This document shows, in pieces, positions 53,747-61,606 of a stretch of DNA of 64,000 bases. The DNA is from Brachybacterium fresconis (GTDB lineage Bacteria; Actinomycetota; Actinomycetes; Actinomycetales; Dermabacteraceae). The stretch is taken from assembly GCF_017876515.1 (NCBI RefSeq), contig NZ_JAGIOC010000001.1:248001-312000 (forward strand), in the 5' to 3' direction. The position numbers were made by a program, and so were the translations under genes. Numbering within the stretch: the stretch's first letter is position 1; each line of letters begins with the position of its first letter. Below the pieces are notes generated by a model. The model was not told where the DNA came from. It worked only from the letters and a program-made list of their open reading frames with translations, and made no database searches.

Positions 53747-54723
53747 TCCTCGCCTTCATCGACGAGATGCGCGCCGAGGGCTATGCAGTCGAGTCGATCC
53801 TCCGCGTCCTGCGCCAGCAGGGCCTGGAGATCGCTGCACGCACCTACCGGGCCTGGAAACGGCCGGCCCGCATCGCTGCTCGCACCGTCACAGACGCTCT
53901 GGTCGAGGACAAGGTCCGCGAGCTTGCATGGAAGTTCAACCCGGTCACCGGGCAGGTGCAGATGACGCCGGAGGGCTTGTACGGGCGACGGAAGTGGGTT
54001 GCCTTGCTCCGCCGCCAAGAAGGCCTCGCCGGCACCTCCCGCGGCGCGGTCGACCGGGCCATGCGGACCCTTGGCCTCGAGGGCGTGCGGCGGGTGAAGA
54101 AGCTGCGCACCACCATCCCTAATCCGGATGGGAAACGTGCCGGTGACCTGCTGAGTCGTGACTTCACGGCTCCGGCTCCGGACCGGGTCTGGGTCACCGA
54201 TTTCACGTATGTCCGGACGTGGGCGGGGTTCGTCTATGTCGCGTTCGTCGTGGACGTGTTCGCCCAGCGGATCGTGGGCTGGCACGCCAGCTCCAGCATG
54301 CGCACCGACCTGGTGATGACTCCGCTGCGGATCGCACTGTGGCAGCGCGACCGCGACGGAAACCCGGTCCCACCAGGATCTTTGGTAGCGCACAGCGATG
54401 CCGGGTCCCAGTACACCTCGGTCCGGTACACCGAGCACCTCGACCTCGAGGGCATTGCCCCGTCGATCGGGACCGTCGGCGACGCGTATGACAACGCCCT
54501 CATGGAGGGCGTGAACGGCCTGTACAAGACCGAGTGCATCCGCACCACGGTCTTCCACGCCGGCCCCTTCCGGACGCTCTCGGACGTCGAGTTCGCGACC
54601 GCCGGCTGGGTCGACTGGTACAACAACCGGCGTCTCCACGGCTCCCTCGGGATGCTCACCCCGGTAGAGTTCGAGACGCTCCACTACGAGGCCCTCGACC
54701 GAGAGCCCGAACCCGCAAAGTAG
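53743..54723 (+). CDS. IS3-family transposase OrfB (integrase core)
   Basis: Coding in the -1 frame relative to orfA, beginning LILAFIDEMRAEGYAVESIL; the first ATG in frame is 53767, but production by frameshift from orfA is more likely. The DDE integrase core is complete: VWVTDFTYVRTWAGFVYVAF (first Asp), LVAHSDAGSQYTSVRYTEHL (second Asp) and DNALMEGVNGLYKTECIRTT (Glu). The end YNNRRLHGSLGMLTPVEFET is typical of the family. About 326 residues. Confidence 0.92.
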   Translation: MILAFIDEMRAEGYAVESILRVLRQQGLEIAARTYRAWKRPARIAARTVTDALVEDKVRELAWKFNPVTGQVQMTPEGLYGRRKWVALLRRQEGLAGTSRGAVDRAMRTLGLEGVRRVKKLRTTIPNPDGKRAGDLLSRDFTAPAPDRVWVTDFTYVRTWAGFVYVAFVVDVFAQRIVGWHASSSMRTDLVMTPLRIALWQRDRDGNPVPPGSLVAHSDAGSQYTSVRYTEHLDLEGIAPSIGTVGDAYDNALMEGVNGLYKTECIRTTVFHAGPFRTLSDVEFATAGWVDWYNNRRLHGSLGMLTPVEFETLHYEALDREPEPAK

Positions 54724-54747
54724 CGGCAGAGAACCTGGGCCGATTCA

Positions 54748-55616
54748 CGGAGACCCTCACGATCGTGCCGATCATCAAGCAGTTCCAGGCGCGACACAAC
54801 CTGGCGGACATGGTCGTCGTCGCGGACGCCGGGATGCTCTCGATGGCGAACCTGAACGCCCTGGCCGAAGCGGAGCTGAAGTTCATCGTCGGCTCACGGC
54901 CGAAGAAAGCCCCCGGTGACCTGGCCAATCACTTCCACTGGAACGGGGACGCGTTCAGCGATGGGCAGCTGATCGACACGGTCACCCCGCGGCACGGCTC
55001 CACCAAGACCGAGACGAAGCGACGCCGCAAAGAGCCGGTCTGGGACGCGAAGGAGCATCCCGGGCACTGGCGCGCGGTCTGGTCCTACTCCCGCAAACGC
55101 GCAGTCCACGACAACTACACCCTCACCCAGCAGGAGAACAGGGCCCGAGCCGTGATCGCCGGCGACGCCTCCGTCAAGGGCACCCGGTTCATCAAATCCA
55201 CCACGGCCGGCAAGAAGCTGGATGAGGAGTCGCTGGAGAAGGCGAAGCAGCTGGTCGGGCTGAAGGGCTACGTCACCAACATCCCCGCGAGCACCATGGC
55301 CGCGCCGGAGGTGCTCTCCAGCTACCACGACCTCTGGCACGTGGAGCAGTCCTTCCGAATGAGCAAGACAGACCTCCAGGCCAGACCCATGTTCCATCAT
55401 CAGCGCGACGCGATCGAAGCCCACCTCACCATCGTCTTCACCGCGCTGGCGATCGCCCGCTACCTCCAAGACACGACCGGGTTCAGCATCCGAAAGATCA
55501 TCCAGACCCTCCGCCCGCTGCAGGACGTCACGATCACCCTGGCCAGGCAGCAGATCACCGCGAAGCCCGACCTCACCGACGACGCCCGACACGTCCTCGA
55601 CGCACTGACACACTAA
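54748..55616 (+). pseudogene. IS1634-family transposase, 3' part
   Basis: Continues the split transposase after the IS3: ETLTIVPIIKQFQARHNLAD, VVVADAGMLSMANLN, LSSYHDLWHVEQSFRMSKTD and the end ARQQITAKPDLTDDARHVLD. It has no start of its own and shows no change against copy A. Stop at 55614-55616, next to the right terminal repeat. Confidence 0.9.
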
Positions 55617-55632
55617 ACCTGTGCAAGTCAGG

Positions 55633-55680
55633 GGCGGGATCCGGACAGCGGCGTCTGGGTCGCCGAGAACCGGGGCCTGA
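55633..55680 (+). repeat. 48-base target duplication, right copy (IS1634 copy B)
   Basis: Same 48 bases as at 52570-52617, here directly behind the right end of IS1634 copy B. Recombination between the two copies would restore the uninterrupted toxin tip exactly. Confidence 0.93.
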
Positions 55681-56150
55681 CCGAGTACGGACTGGCCGCC
55701 AAGGGCGAGCCGGGGAGCTTCGGATACGATGAGTTCGGCAACCGGCTTCCGTATGCGAACCACCGGCCCGAGTACGCCCCGGGACAGGTCGAGGCAGTGT
55801 GGAGGGAATCTCGCGACGAGCAAATGAGGCTCATTGATAGCGGTAACCTACGCTTGGATAAACCCAAGAAGGAAAGCCAGATGTGGGTCCGCGTTCGAGA
55901 CACTTCGACCGATGCGAATCTAGTAGATCTCGGCGGTAAGGGGAAATGGAAGCTCATAGAATGGAAGCCGGGGCAGTCCAGGCGGAATCTATGGGATATG
56001 GGGCATTTTCCTGGAGCAAAGTACTCACAACTCCGCACGGACTATTTGGCGGGCAATATTTCAAAGAAGAGCTTCCTCGCCAGGTACCACGACGTAGAAA
56101 ATTACGGCGTTGAGGACTGGCGCAGAAATAGCTCGCACGAGGACGAATAA
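55633..56150 (+). pseudogene. GH-E nuclease toxin, 3' part after IS1634 copy B
   Basis: After the second copy of the 48-base duplication the toxin frame continues: TEYGLAAKGEPGSFGYDEFG, then MWVRVRDTSTDANLVDLGGK and the C-terminal NLWDMGHFPGAKYSQLRTDY, ending YGVEDWRRNSSHEDE. MGH with the following E-x-x-x-N-x-SH-x-x-E fits the GH-E group of HNH/endonuclease VII-type toxins. Low GC and many rare codons mark it as a foreign module. It has no start and cannot be expressed in the present form. Confidence 0.8.
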
Positions 56151-56177
56151 TTCCTAATCCAAGGAGGGTGACTGGCT

Positions 56178-56744
56178 GTGGAGTGGAACCCATATTACGC
56201 CGCTTCTGACGACTCTTATGAAGAGTTCATGGAACACTATGTCCGTGAATTGACGATCGATTTTCGGCGTGCAGGTGGCGGCACACCGCTCATGGGGGCC
56301 TTGCGTAACAAGAACCCGCAAGATAAGGTGAGAATTGCCAACCAGCTGCTAGGCGACGGGGCGGACGCTTCACTGGTGGCTGAAGGTTCGGATCAAATCA
56401 ATGTACTTCACGTGCTTTTCGGGCTTCGCTGGAAGTATCATGATTTCGAGCTCGAAGCCCCACTGCTTGCGCGCCTCCTTGAAGGGGGTGCTGACATTAA
56501 TCTGAAGTCGCCGCGCTTCGGGGTGCCGATGGAGATGCTTGCGAGTATGGGGGCATCGGATGAGGAGCTCGCACCCTTTTATGATGTTGTGTTTTCGAGG
56601 CCTGATATCGATTTTGATGTCGTGATCAATAAGACCGGTCCGTACACCCTTGGTGAATCGCTGCTCAGTTCGGGTCGGCCCGACCTGCCGAAGCGCGCGA
56701 GGGCGTATCTCGACAAGCGCGAATCAGACCCAGATGCGGGCTAG
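56178..56744 (+). CDS. Ankyrin-like immunity protein candidate
   Basis: A 188-residue cytosolic protein starting at GTG 56178 with AAGGAGGGTGACTG before it, 27 bases after the GH-E toxin stop. Repeats such as GGTPLMGALRNKNPQDKVRI, NQLLGDGADASLVAEGSDQI and LLARLLEGGADINLKSPRFG have the ankyrin pattern (GADxxL). Ankyrin-repeat proteins are common immunity partners of nuclease toxins. Position directly behind the toxin tip supports that role. It remains intact although the toxin is broken. Confidence 0.72.
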   Translation: MEWNPYYAASDDSYEEFMEHYVRELTIDFRRAGGGTPLMGALRNKNPQDKVRIANQLLGDGADASLVAEGSDQINVLHVLFGLRWKYHDFELEAPLLARLLEGGADINLKSPRFGVPMEMLASMGASDEELAPFYDVVFSRPDIDFDVVINKTGPYTLGESLLSSGRPDLPKRARAYLDKRESDPDAG

Positions 56745-56841
56745 AGTTCATGTATATTAGGCACATGTAGGGTTCGGGCGCACAGGCCAGTGTACTTGCC
56801 GGCGTGTGTGCTAGATAGTTGTCTTTTTGGAGGGGTAATAC

Positions 56842-57210
56842 ATGACCAGTCCTGAGGTCGAGTTCATTCCAAAGGCTGGCGCAAGCCTGGCAACGCTTAG
56901 CGTGCTCGAGGGTCGAGGTCGTGTGCGCTGGATGGTGCGCCGGCCGTCGCAGGCTCCGGTGGACAACGGCTGGCAGATCATGAGCCACATCGATGATTCC
57001 GAATATCTGAATGACACGTCGAACTGGCGGATCGTCGACTTCAATGAACTGTGCGCGATCGAACCAGCATTAATCGGAATCTGGAACCTTCCAGTGGGTT
57101 CGGATCTGCAGTTGGTCGACGATGAACTCGGCATCCGGATGCTTGAAACTGCTACGGGACGGGAGATCCCCGAGGACGAGCTCTATGTCCCGCCAGCGGG
57201 GCGAGCCTGA
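56842..57210 (+). CDS. DUF2185 / Imm33-like immunity protein (orphan)
   Basis: A 122-residue protein from ATG 56842 with TTTTTGGAGGGG upstream. The pattern RWMVRRPSQAPVDNGWQIMS, HIDDSEYLNDTSNWRIVDFN, EPALIGIWNLPVGSDLQL matches the DUF2185/Imm33 layout of immunity proteins. No toxin for it is present: upstream is the ankyrin-like gene, downstream an unrelated toxin tip. It is likely an orphan immunity gene kept for protection against related strains. Confidence 0.7.
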   Translation: MTSPEVEFIPKAGASLATLSVLEGRGRVRWMVRRPSQAPVDNGWQIMSHIDDSEYLNDTSNWRIVDFNELCAIEPALIGIWNLPVGSDLQLVDDELGIRMLETATGREIPEDELYVPPAGRA

Positions 57211-57297
57211 GGATGGTTGCAAGGCAAACGCTCGTCGAGAATCACGGGCTCGGTGCTTCAAATTTGTCGTCGTAATCTTTTACGTGCGCATCGCTGA

Positions 57298-58116
57298 CCC
57301 CGCGCTCCTGAGGGCAGAGGCGACGCCTCTCCCGCGGGGACGGATCCGACTCAGGGCGACGGAGAGAGCCCAACGAGGAGCTATGGCTCGGCGGAGCATG
57401 CTGATTCTGACTCGCAGAACGCTGAATCAACTGGGCACGGAGCGTCGAAGCAATGGGCTCCGCCGGCTGTTGAGCACCACGTCGATTTCGCCAGAGAGAT
57501 CGGCAGTCGAACTCAGTTCCCTCCGAAGGGCGTGGAGCTGGAGGCGAACACGGCCTACGAAGTCGCCGGGCGCGGTACCTACTACACCGACGCGACTGGG
57601 AGGGTCACGCACGTTGTGACTGACTATGGGCCGTCACGAACACCGAACCCGGATCTAAACCACCCGGCCCCGAACACCACCTACGTCGTGAACGACAAAC
57701 ACGTGTTCGTGACGGACGCGAAATCGCGCACGGTCGAGGTGCATGCACCGCACCTCGAACGGGCCGAGGCGCCTCGTTCCGGGAGCATCCAGCAGAGTGT
57801 TGGACAGTCGGCCGGACCAGGATACGATGGCGGGCACCTGATCCAGAATGCTTTGGGTGGCGGCCGTGAACGGATCAATATTGTCCCGATGCTTGAGGAG
57901 CTAAACCGTTCGGGATCAACGAAGTACAATAGCGTCCCAACTTCATTTTATAGATTTGAGTCCGAACTCCGGTCCGCCATTCGGAATGGAAAGGAAGTGG
58001 ACTTGAGTCTATACGTCGATTATGGGGGTGGCGGGAGTGCCCCGGTTCGCTTCGAGGCAGAGTACTTGATCGACGATGATGCGCACGAATGGGAAGGCTC
58101 GAATGTCCGAGAATGA
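57298..58116 (+). pseudogene. Orphan toxin module: linker plus Endonuclease_NS_2-type tip
   Basis: No start codon and no N-terminal export domain; an in-frame TGA lies at 57295. From 57298 the frame reads PRAPEGRGDASPAGTDPTQG, like the linkers of the other two toxins. Next come GASKQWAPPAVEHHVDF and the nuclease tip with GYDGGHLIQNALGGG and NIVPMLEELNRSG, closely matching residues 555-700 of the toxin at 21065-23368 and diverging over the last 60 residues. Such promoterless tips serve as recombination donors in polymorphic toxin loci. Confidence 0.85.
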
Positions 58117-58567
58117 CAAAGTTCCCAGCATGATCCGGCAGGGTCAGCTGGTAGATGAGATTTCCGCGCTTCTTCCGAAGCGAGTCGAGGGTTCCTGGGC
58201 GCGGCTTTCATACCAGCACAGGCGACTTACATCGACCGCGGAGGGTCAACTCAGGGTTTATCGCGAAGACGGATCTTCCGGCACTGCCTTTAGTCCTCGA
58301 GAGGTGCGGCGACTTTTGGAGGAGCTTCGCTCAGTAATGTACTCTGTGGAGGCCGGGGCGTGGTTCTCTCTCGAGTGGTCGCTGGTGCGCCACGCCAACG
58401 ATGAAATCGTGGCTGATGTTGAATTTAACTATGACTTCGAGCCGGCGTGGGATACGTCAATTGATCCGGTTGTTTATGCGCTAGATCTGGAGAGGTTCCC
58501 TCGGAGGGAGGAGAATATACCCAGCTGGCTTGAGGCTAAGCTTCGAGATGCGCAGCGGTCAAAGTAG
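58103..58567 (+). CDS. YezG-family immunity protein, orphan-module copy
   Basis: A 154-residue protein from ATG 58103, overlapping the orphan tip's end by 14 bases exactly as the intact toxin and its immunity gene overlap. The motifs AGAWFSLEWSLVRHANDEIV, EFNYDFEPAWD and ERFPRREENIPSWLEAKLRD are those of the YezG type. It shares the opening PSMIRQGQLVDEI with the protein at 23355 but much of the rest has diverged, in step with the differing toxin tip end. Confidence 0.85.
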   Translation: MSENDKVPSMIRQGQLVDEISALLPKRVEGSWARLSYQHRRLTSTAEGQLRVYREDGSSGTAFSPREVRRLLEELRSVMYSVEAGAWFSLEWSLVRHANDEIVADVEFNYDFEPAWDTSIDPVVYALDLERFPRREENIPSWLEAKLRDAQRSK

Positions 58568-59007
58568 AGCGTCCCCGCTGCGTGCAAGGGACAGTTTCGG
58601 AGGCGATCCGGAGCTGTGAAACCGTGTCATTCAGAATAGGGTGGCCTCGACAGGGGAGTCTGCATCGTTATCGTTCTCCGCAGGCTCCGCGGCAAGATCT
58701 CTGCCGATGTCTGAAGTGTGCGACAGGTCGGGCGGACGATGCGCCCAGCCGAGGCTGTCCGGGACCGGTGTCCGCGGCTTGTCCGGCAGGTTGGGGGCCA
58801 GTTGGATGTCTGTAACCCGCGCTGCTGCGATCAGGGGCGGGCAGGGCCCGCCCGGAAGCGTCCTTGAGGCGAACAGGAGGCATGGCCCGTTGTCCGGGGC
58901 CTCAGTCTGTCGAGATCGATCCCGAAGGCGAGATGCTGAGCCTGAAGCTCCCCTGCGCAGGCTGTGCCCAGGGGAGCAGGGCGAAACGGAGCTTTGGCTC
59001 TCGCGGC
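58568..59007. other. Intergenic stretch, 440 bases
   Basis: No gene is supported here. CTCCCCTG (58948-58955) and CAGGGGAG (58969-58976) form an eight-base stem with a 13-base loop that may terminate the gene at 59008-59421, which runs towards it. Apart from this I see nothing but GC-rich sequence with shadow frames. Confidence 0.5.
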
Positions 59008-59421
59008 TCAGCTCTCCTGCCTGGGGCCGGCGGAGCCGGCCCGGGGGAGACCATGGACCTCTTCGATGTAGGCACGGATCTCATTCCGTGCGGCTTCCCT
59101 GTCCAAGGGCGGGCCGAGGGTGCTCTCGAGCTTCGCCATGGACTCATCGACGACCTTCTCGATGCTGAACTTCTCGGAACCGCCGGTGACGACCTGGCGC
59201 TCGACGACCTCGATGAGCGTCGCGCTGATGGTCTCGGCCAGGAAGTCGTCGACAAGCTGATTGTAGTGCGCCCTCAGCTCGGCGTAGCGCATCTGATCTT
59301 GCGTGCTCAGCTGCTCTGCGTCGACCCCCTCGTCGCCAGTCGCTGCGACGAGATTCGTGATGTCGAGCTCGACCAGCTCCTCGGCGAGCTCGTCGGACGC
59401 TGTGACCTGATTTGGTCCCAT
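59008..59421 (-). CDS. Uncharacterised small helical protein next to the PLD-like gene
   Basis: A 137-residue acidic protein starting at ATG 59421 (MGPNQVTASDELAEELVELD), with AGAGGGTACC upstream. It is mainly alpha-helical (LRAHYNQLVDDFLAETISAT, EKVVDESMAKLESTLG) without motif, export signal or membrane helix. It is transcribed in the same direction as the PLD-like gene, about 225 bases further on. No family recognised. Confidence 0.6.
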   Translation of the reverse strand: MGPNQVTASDELAEELVELDITNLVAATGDEGVDAEQLSTQDQMRYAELRAHYNQLVDDFLAETISATLIEVVERQVVTGGSEKFSIEKVVDESMAKLESTLGPPLDREAARNEIRAYIEEVHGLPRAGSAGPRQES

Positions 59422-59646
59422 GTGGTACCCTCTACTCGCTACAGAATGACTTGGATATTGTTGAAGAGACGACATTCCTCTTCCAAAACCACTTCCGGAC
59501 GAGCTCTGCTCGTCCAGAAAATCTGTATTAAGGCCAGCGCACCGTTCTTCGGAACGCGAGCGATCGACCTGCTTGTGGTCCGACTCGTGCCCTCAAGACT
59601 GACGTTGAACAAGCAGGCGATGATCGTTGCCGCGATCCGGTGACGG
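59422..59646. other. Spacer of lower GC between two minus-strand genes
   Basis: A minus-strand frame here reads IAATIIACLFNVSLEGTSRT and ALIQIFWTSRARPEVVLEEE, which looks protein-like, but its only start lies inside the PLD-like gene and no ribosome binding site fits. It may be a gene remnant. Nothing else was seen. Confidence 0.35.
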
Positions 59647-60636
59647 TCAGCTTGAGGCGAGCCGGGCCAGAGCCCGGACGCCGGCCGTGAACTGGTCAAA
59701 GGAGAGCCGGACGTGGCCGTTTCGGAGACCTTGACCGCTGGTCCGCAGCTCCTCCAGCTTCAGCTCCGGGAGGTTGTCAGGCACCAGCCGAGGCTCTGTC
59801 CGATTGACCCACGGCCATCGATCGAGGTCATCCGGGCGGTCGATGGCGACCGCGTCGGCGTAGTCATCGGGCTGGAACTCCGCTTGCGCGGTGATCTCGA
59901 CGACGGCGTAGCAGTCGTAGGTCTCCTTTGCGCAGATGAACACCAGATCGCCCGGTCGGAAACTAGGACAGCCCTTACTCGAACTGGCGAAGAGCGAGGG
60001 GCCTCTCCAGCCGTCGAGCTTGGGCATCCCATACTCAAGCTTCAGCCACACGGTCCGCTTGGGGTCCCGCGCATCCACCAGGAGCCTCTCGGCGAGGTGG
60101 AGCGCCGAGGAAGCCTCGAGCGGCTCGCCCGGTCTCTGCGTGCTGACCTTAGTCAGGTCCTTCGCCGCCTTTTCCAGATCATCCAGGTCTGAAGGGGCGA
60201 CTCCCCGCGAGGGCCAGCCACCGATCACCTCGAGTGCATGCCGGGTCTGCTCGGGATCGAGCTCGACGCCGAGCTCGTGATTCGGGTTGGCGCGGCTTCC
60301 CAGGCCCGCGCCGGTGAGGTTGGCGGATCCGAGCATCGCCCGGCTCCCGATGACGAAGCACTTGGCGTGAAGTCTGTCGGTGTGGACGACGTCAACCCCC
60401 GCACCGAGCAGGGCCTGTAGCCCCTGGACGCTGAGATACCCGCCCGCGACAGCGCTGGCGTCCAGCGTGGTCACAAGTCGCCAGGACCGGGATGAGTCGG
60501 AGGCGGCTGATGCGACCTTCTGGCAGATGTCGATCGACAGGTAAGGGCTCGTGAGGACAATGTCGCCGTCGACCTGAGGCAGTGCGTCCCACAACCAGTG
60601 CGCTGCCGACTCGATGAGGGGATGTTCGGTAGCCAT
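59647..60636 (-). CDS. Phospholipase D-like domain protein (possible defence nuclease)
   Basis: A 329-residue protein from ATG 60636 (MATEHPLIESAAHWLWDALP). It has one PLD motif: RLHAKCFVIGSRAMLGSANL with His90, Lys92 and Asn106, then ANPNHELGVEL. Single-motif PLD proteins act as dimers and include nucleases. The C-terminal third (FRPGDLVFICAKETYDCYAV, VEITAQAEFQPDDY) resembles a PUA/EVE-like fold that binds modified nucleic acid bases. A nuclease with a modified-base reader would suit anti-phage defence; this is inference. Confidence 0.72.
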   Translation of the reverse strand: MATEHPLIESAAHWLWDALPQVDGDIVLTSPYLSIDICQKVASAASDSSRSWRLVTTLDASAVAGGYLSVQGLQALLGAGVDVVHTDRLHAKCFVIGSRAMLGSANLTGAGLGSRANPNHELGVELDPEQTRHALEVIGGWPSRGVAPSDLDDLEKAAKDLTKVSTQRPGEPLEASSALHLAERLLVDARDPKRTVWLKLEYGMPKLDGWRGPSLFASSSKGCPSFRPGDLVFICAKETYDCYAVVEITAQAEFQPDDYADAVAIDRPDDLDRWPWVNRTEPRLVPDNLPELKLEELRTSGQGLRNGHVRLSFDQFTAGVRALARLASS

Positions 60637-60741
60637 GGGCTAACGGTAGCGGCCGACGCGGTTCAGTCGACGAGTCTGCGAAGTCCGGTGCCGACGTCCC
60701 GTTCGCGCGAGTTCGTCATCGGATCCTCGCATCCCGCGTCT

Positions 60742-60975
60742 TCATCCCTTGGGAGGGTACGGGTCCTTCTTGCCGACGGTATCGGTGTTCCTGATCTGGT
60801 TGTTGTCCTTCCGATGGTCGCGGACTTCCCCGCCACCGCTCCTCTCCGCGTAGCCCCGGGCGGCATCGTGGGCGTCGGCCTGGGTGTCGTACCGGCCAGC
60901 AGACCTGCCCGACCCCGCACGCTTGGCGCTCCAGTCGCCGGTGCCCTTGCTGTACTGCACTTCGTAGTCCGCCAT
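60742..60975 (-). CDS. DUF2188 domain protein
   Basis: A 77-residue protein from ATG 60975 (MADYEVQYSKGTGDWSAKRA), with GAAAGGCAATCACG upstream. The pattern GRSAGRYDTQADAHDAARGY, AERSGGGEVRDHRKDNNQIR is the DUF2188 domain, small basic proteins common in actinobacteria and on mobile elements. The function of the family is not known. It lies alone between the PLD-like gene and an IS remnant. Confidence 0.8.
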   Translation of the reverse strand: MADYEVQYSKGTGDWSAKRAGSGRSAGRYDTQADAHDAARGYAERSGGGEVRDHRKDNNQIRNTDTVGKKDPYPPKG

Positions 60976-61067
60976 CGTGATTGCCTTTCGCTTCTCTGTT
61001 TAGAGCTCCGATTCGAGTCGTGTATGAACCTGGATCCGCCGGGGTGGTGGGCGGGTCGTAACAGCAC

Positions 61068-61134
61068 GATGCTCCTGTGACCAGCGATAATGGGACTGTT
61101 CAAAGGTTCCAAAACGCTACGCAACAGGAGCATC
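61068..61134 (+). promoter_or_regulatory. Leader hairpin of the third IS1380-type element
   Basis: GATGCTCCTGT (61068-61078) pairs with ACAGGAGCATC (61124-61134). The second arm contains the CAGGAG ribosome binding site before GTG 61139. It is the same design as in the two other IS1380 elements, with different sequence. Confidence 0.6.
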
Positions 61135-61138
61135 GATA

Positions 61139-61606
61139 GTGCGAGTCTCCCATAAGTTCACGGCTGAGTTCGACGATGACAATCTGATCGCTCGTGCGGG
61201 GCTGGTGCCGGTGATGGCGCTCGCCCAGTCAGTGGGGCTGTCCGACCTGGTCGAGGAGCACGTGACGGTGCCCGGCAGTATCGGCTCGAACGACGGGGTG
61301 AAGGTCCCGTCGCTGTTGGCGGGGATGATCGCCGGCGCTGACAGCATCTCGGATATGGACTTGCTGCGCCATGGCGGGATGGGCCGGGCGTTTACCGCGC
61401 GGCGGGCACCGACGACGCTGGGCACCCACCTGCGCGGCTATACCTTCGGGCACGTGCGGCAGCTGGACGCGGTCGCCTCCCGGGTCCTGGCCGGCCTGGC
61501 CGCGAGGGTGCCGGGCCTGCTGGCCGGCGGCGAGAAGGTCGCGTTCATCGATATCGATGACACCATCCGGGAGACCCACGGGTACGCCAAGCAGGGCACC
61601 GGCTAC
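61139..61606 (+). pseudogene. IS1380-family transposase, 5' fragment (cut by IS256)
   Basis: From GTG 61139 the frame reads MRVSHKFTAEFDDDNLIARA, SLLAGMIAGADSISDMDLLR and VAFIDIDDTIRETHGYAKQG, the N-terminal third of a different IS1380 branch. IS256 interrupts at 61607. On the far side the codon after GYG is TAG, so the gene was already dead. The continuation is at 63049-63321. Confidence 0.85.

Larger units (their letters stand above)
53381..54747 (+). mobile_element. IS3-family element (complete) inside IS1634 copy B
   Basis: A 1367-base element with a 16-base perfect terminal repeat TGAATCGGCCCAGGTT at both ends (53381-53396 and, reversed, 54732-54747). CGG precedes and follows it; comparison with copy A (25663-25668 region) shows CGG only once, so it is a three-base target duplication. 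A second copy is cut by the left edge of the window. Confidence 0.94.
52618..55632 (+). mobile_element. IS1634-family element, copy B, interrupted by IS3
   Basis: A 3015-base block: IS1634 (1645 bases) plus the nested IS3 (1367 bases) and its three-base duplication. Ends are CCTGACTTGCACAGGT at both sides in inverted orientation. It is inserted in the GH-E toxin module with a 48-base duplication. Apart from the IS3 it looks the same as copy A, including all transposase codons, so transposition or recombination is recent. Confidence 0.94.

Noticed and set aside
58948..58976. Hairpin as a firm rho-independent terminator
   Set aside because: The stem is only eight bases with no T run; mentioned in the intergenic entry but not called separately.
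59439..59699. Minus-strand 86-codon frame between the PLD-like and helical genes
   Set aside because: Part looks protein-like, but the only start lies inside the PLD-like gene and no ribosome binding site fits; kept only as a note on the spacer.
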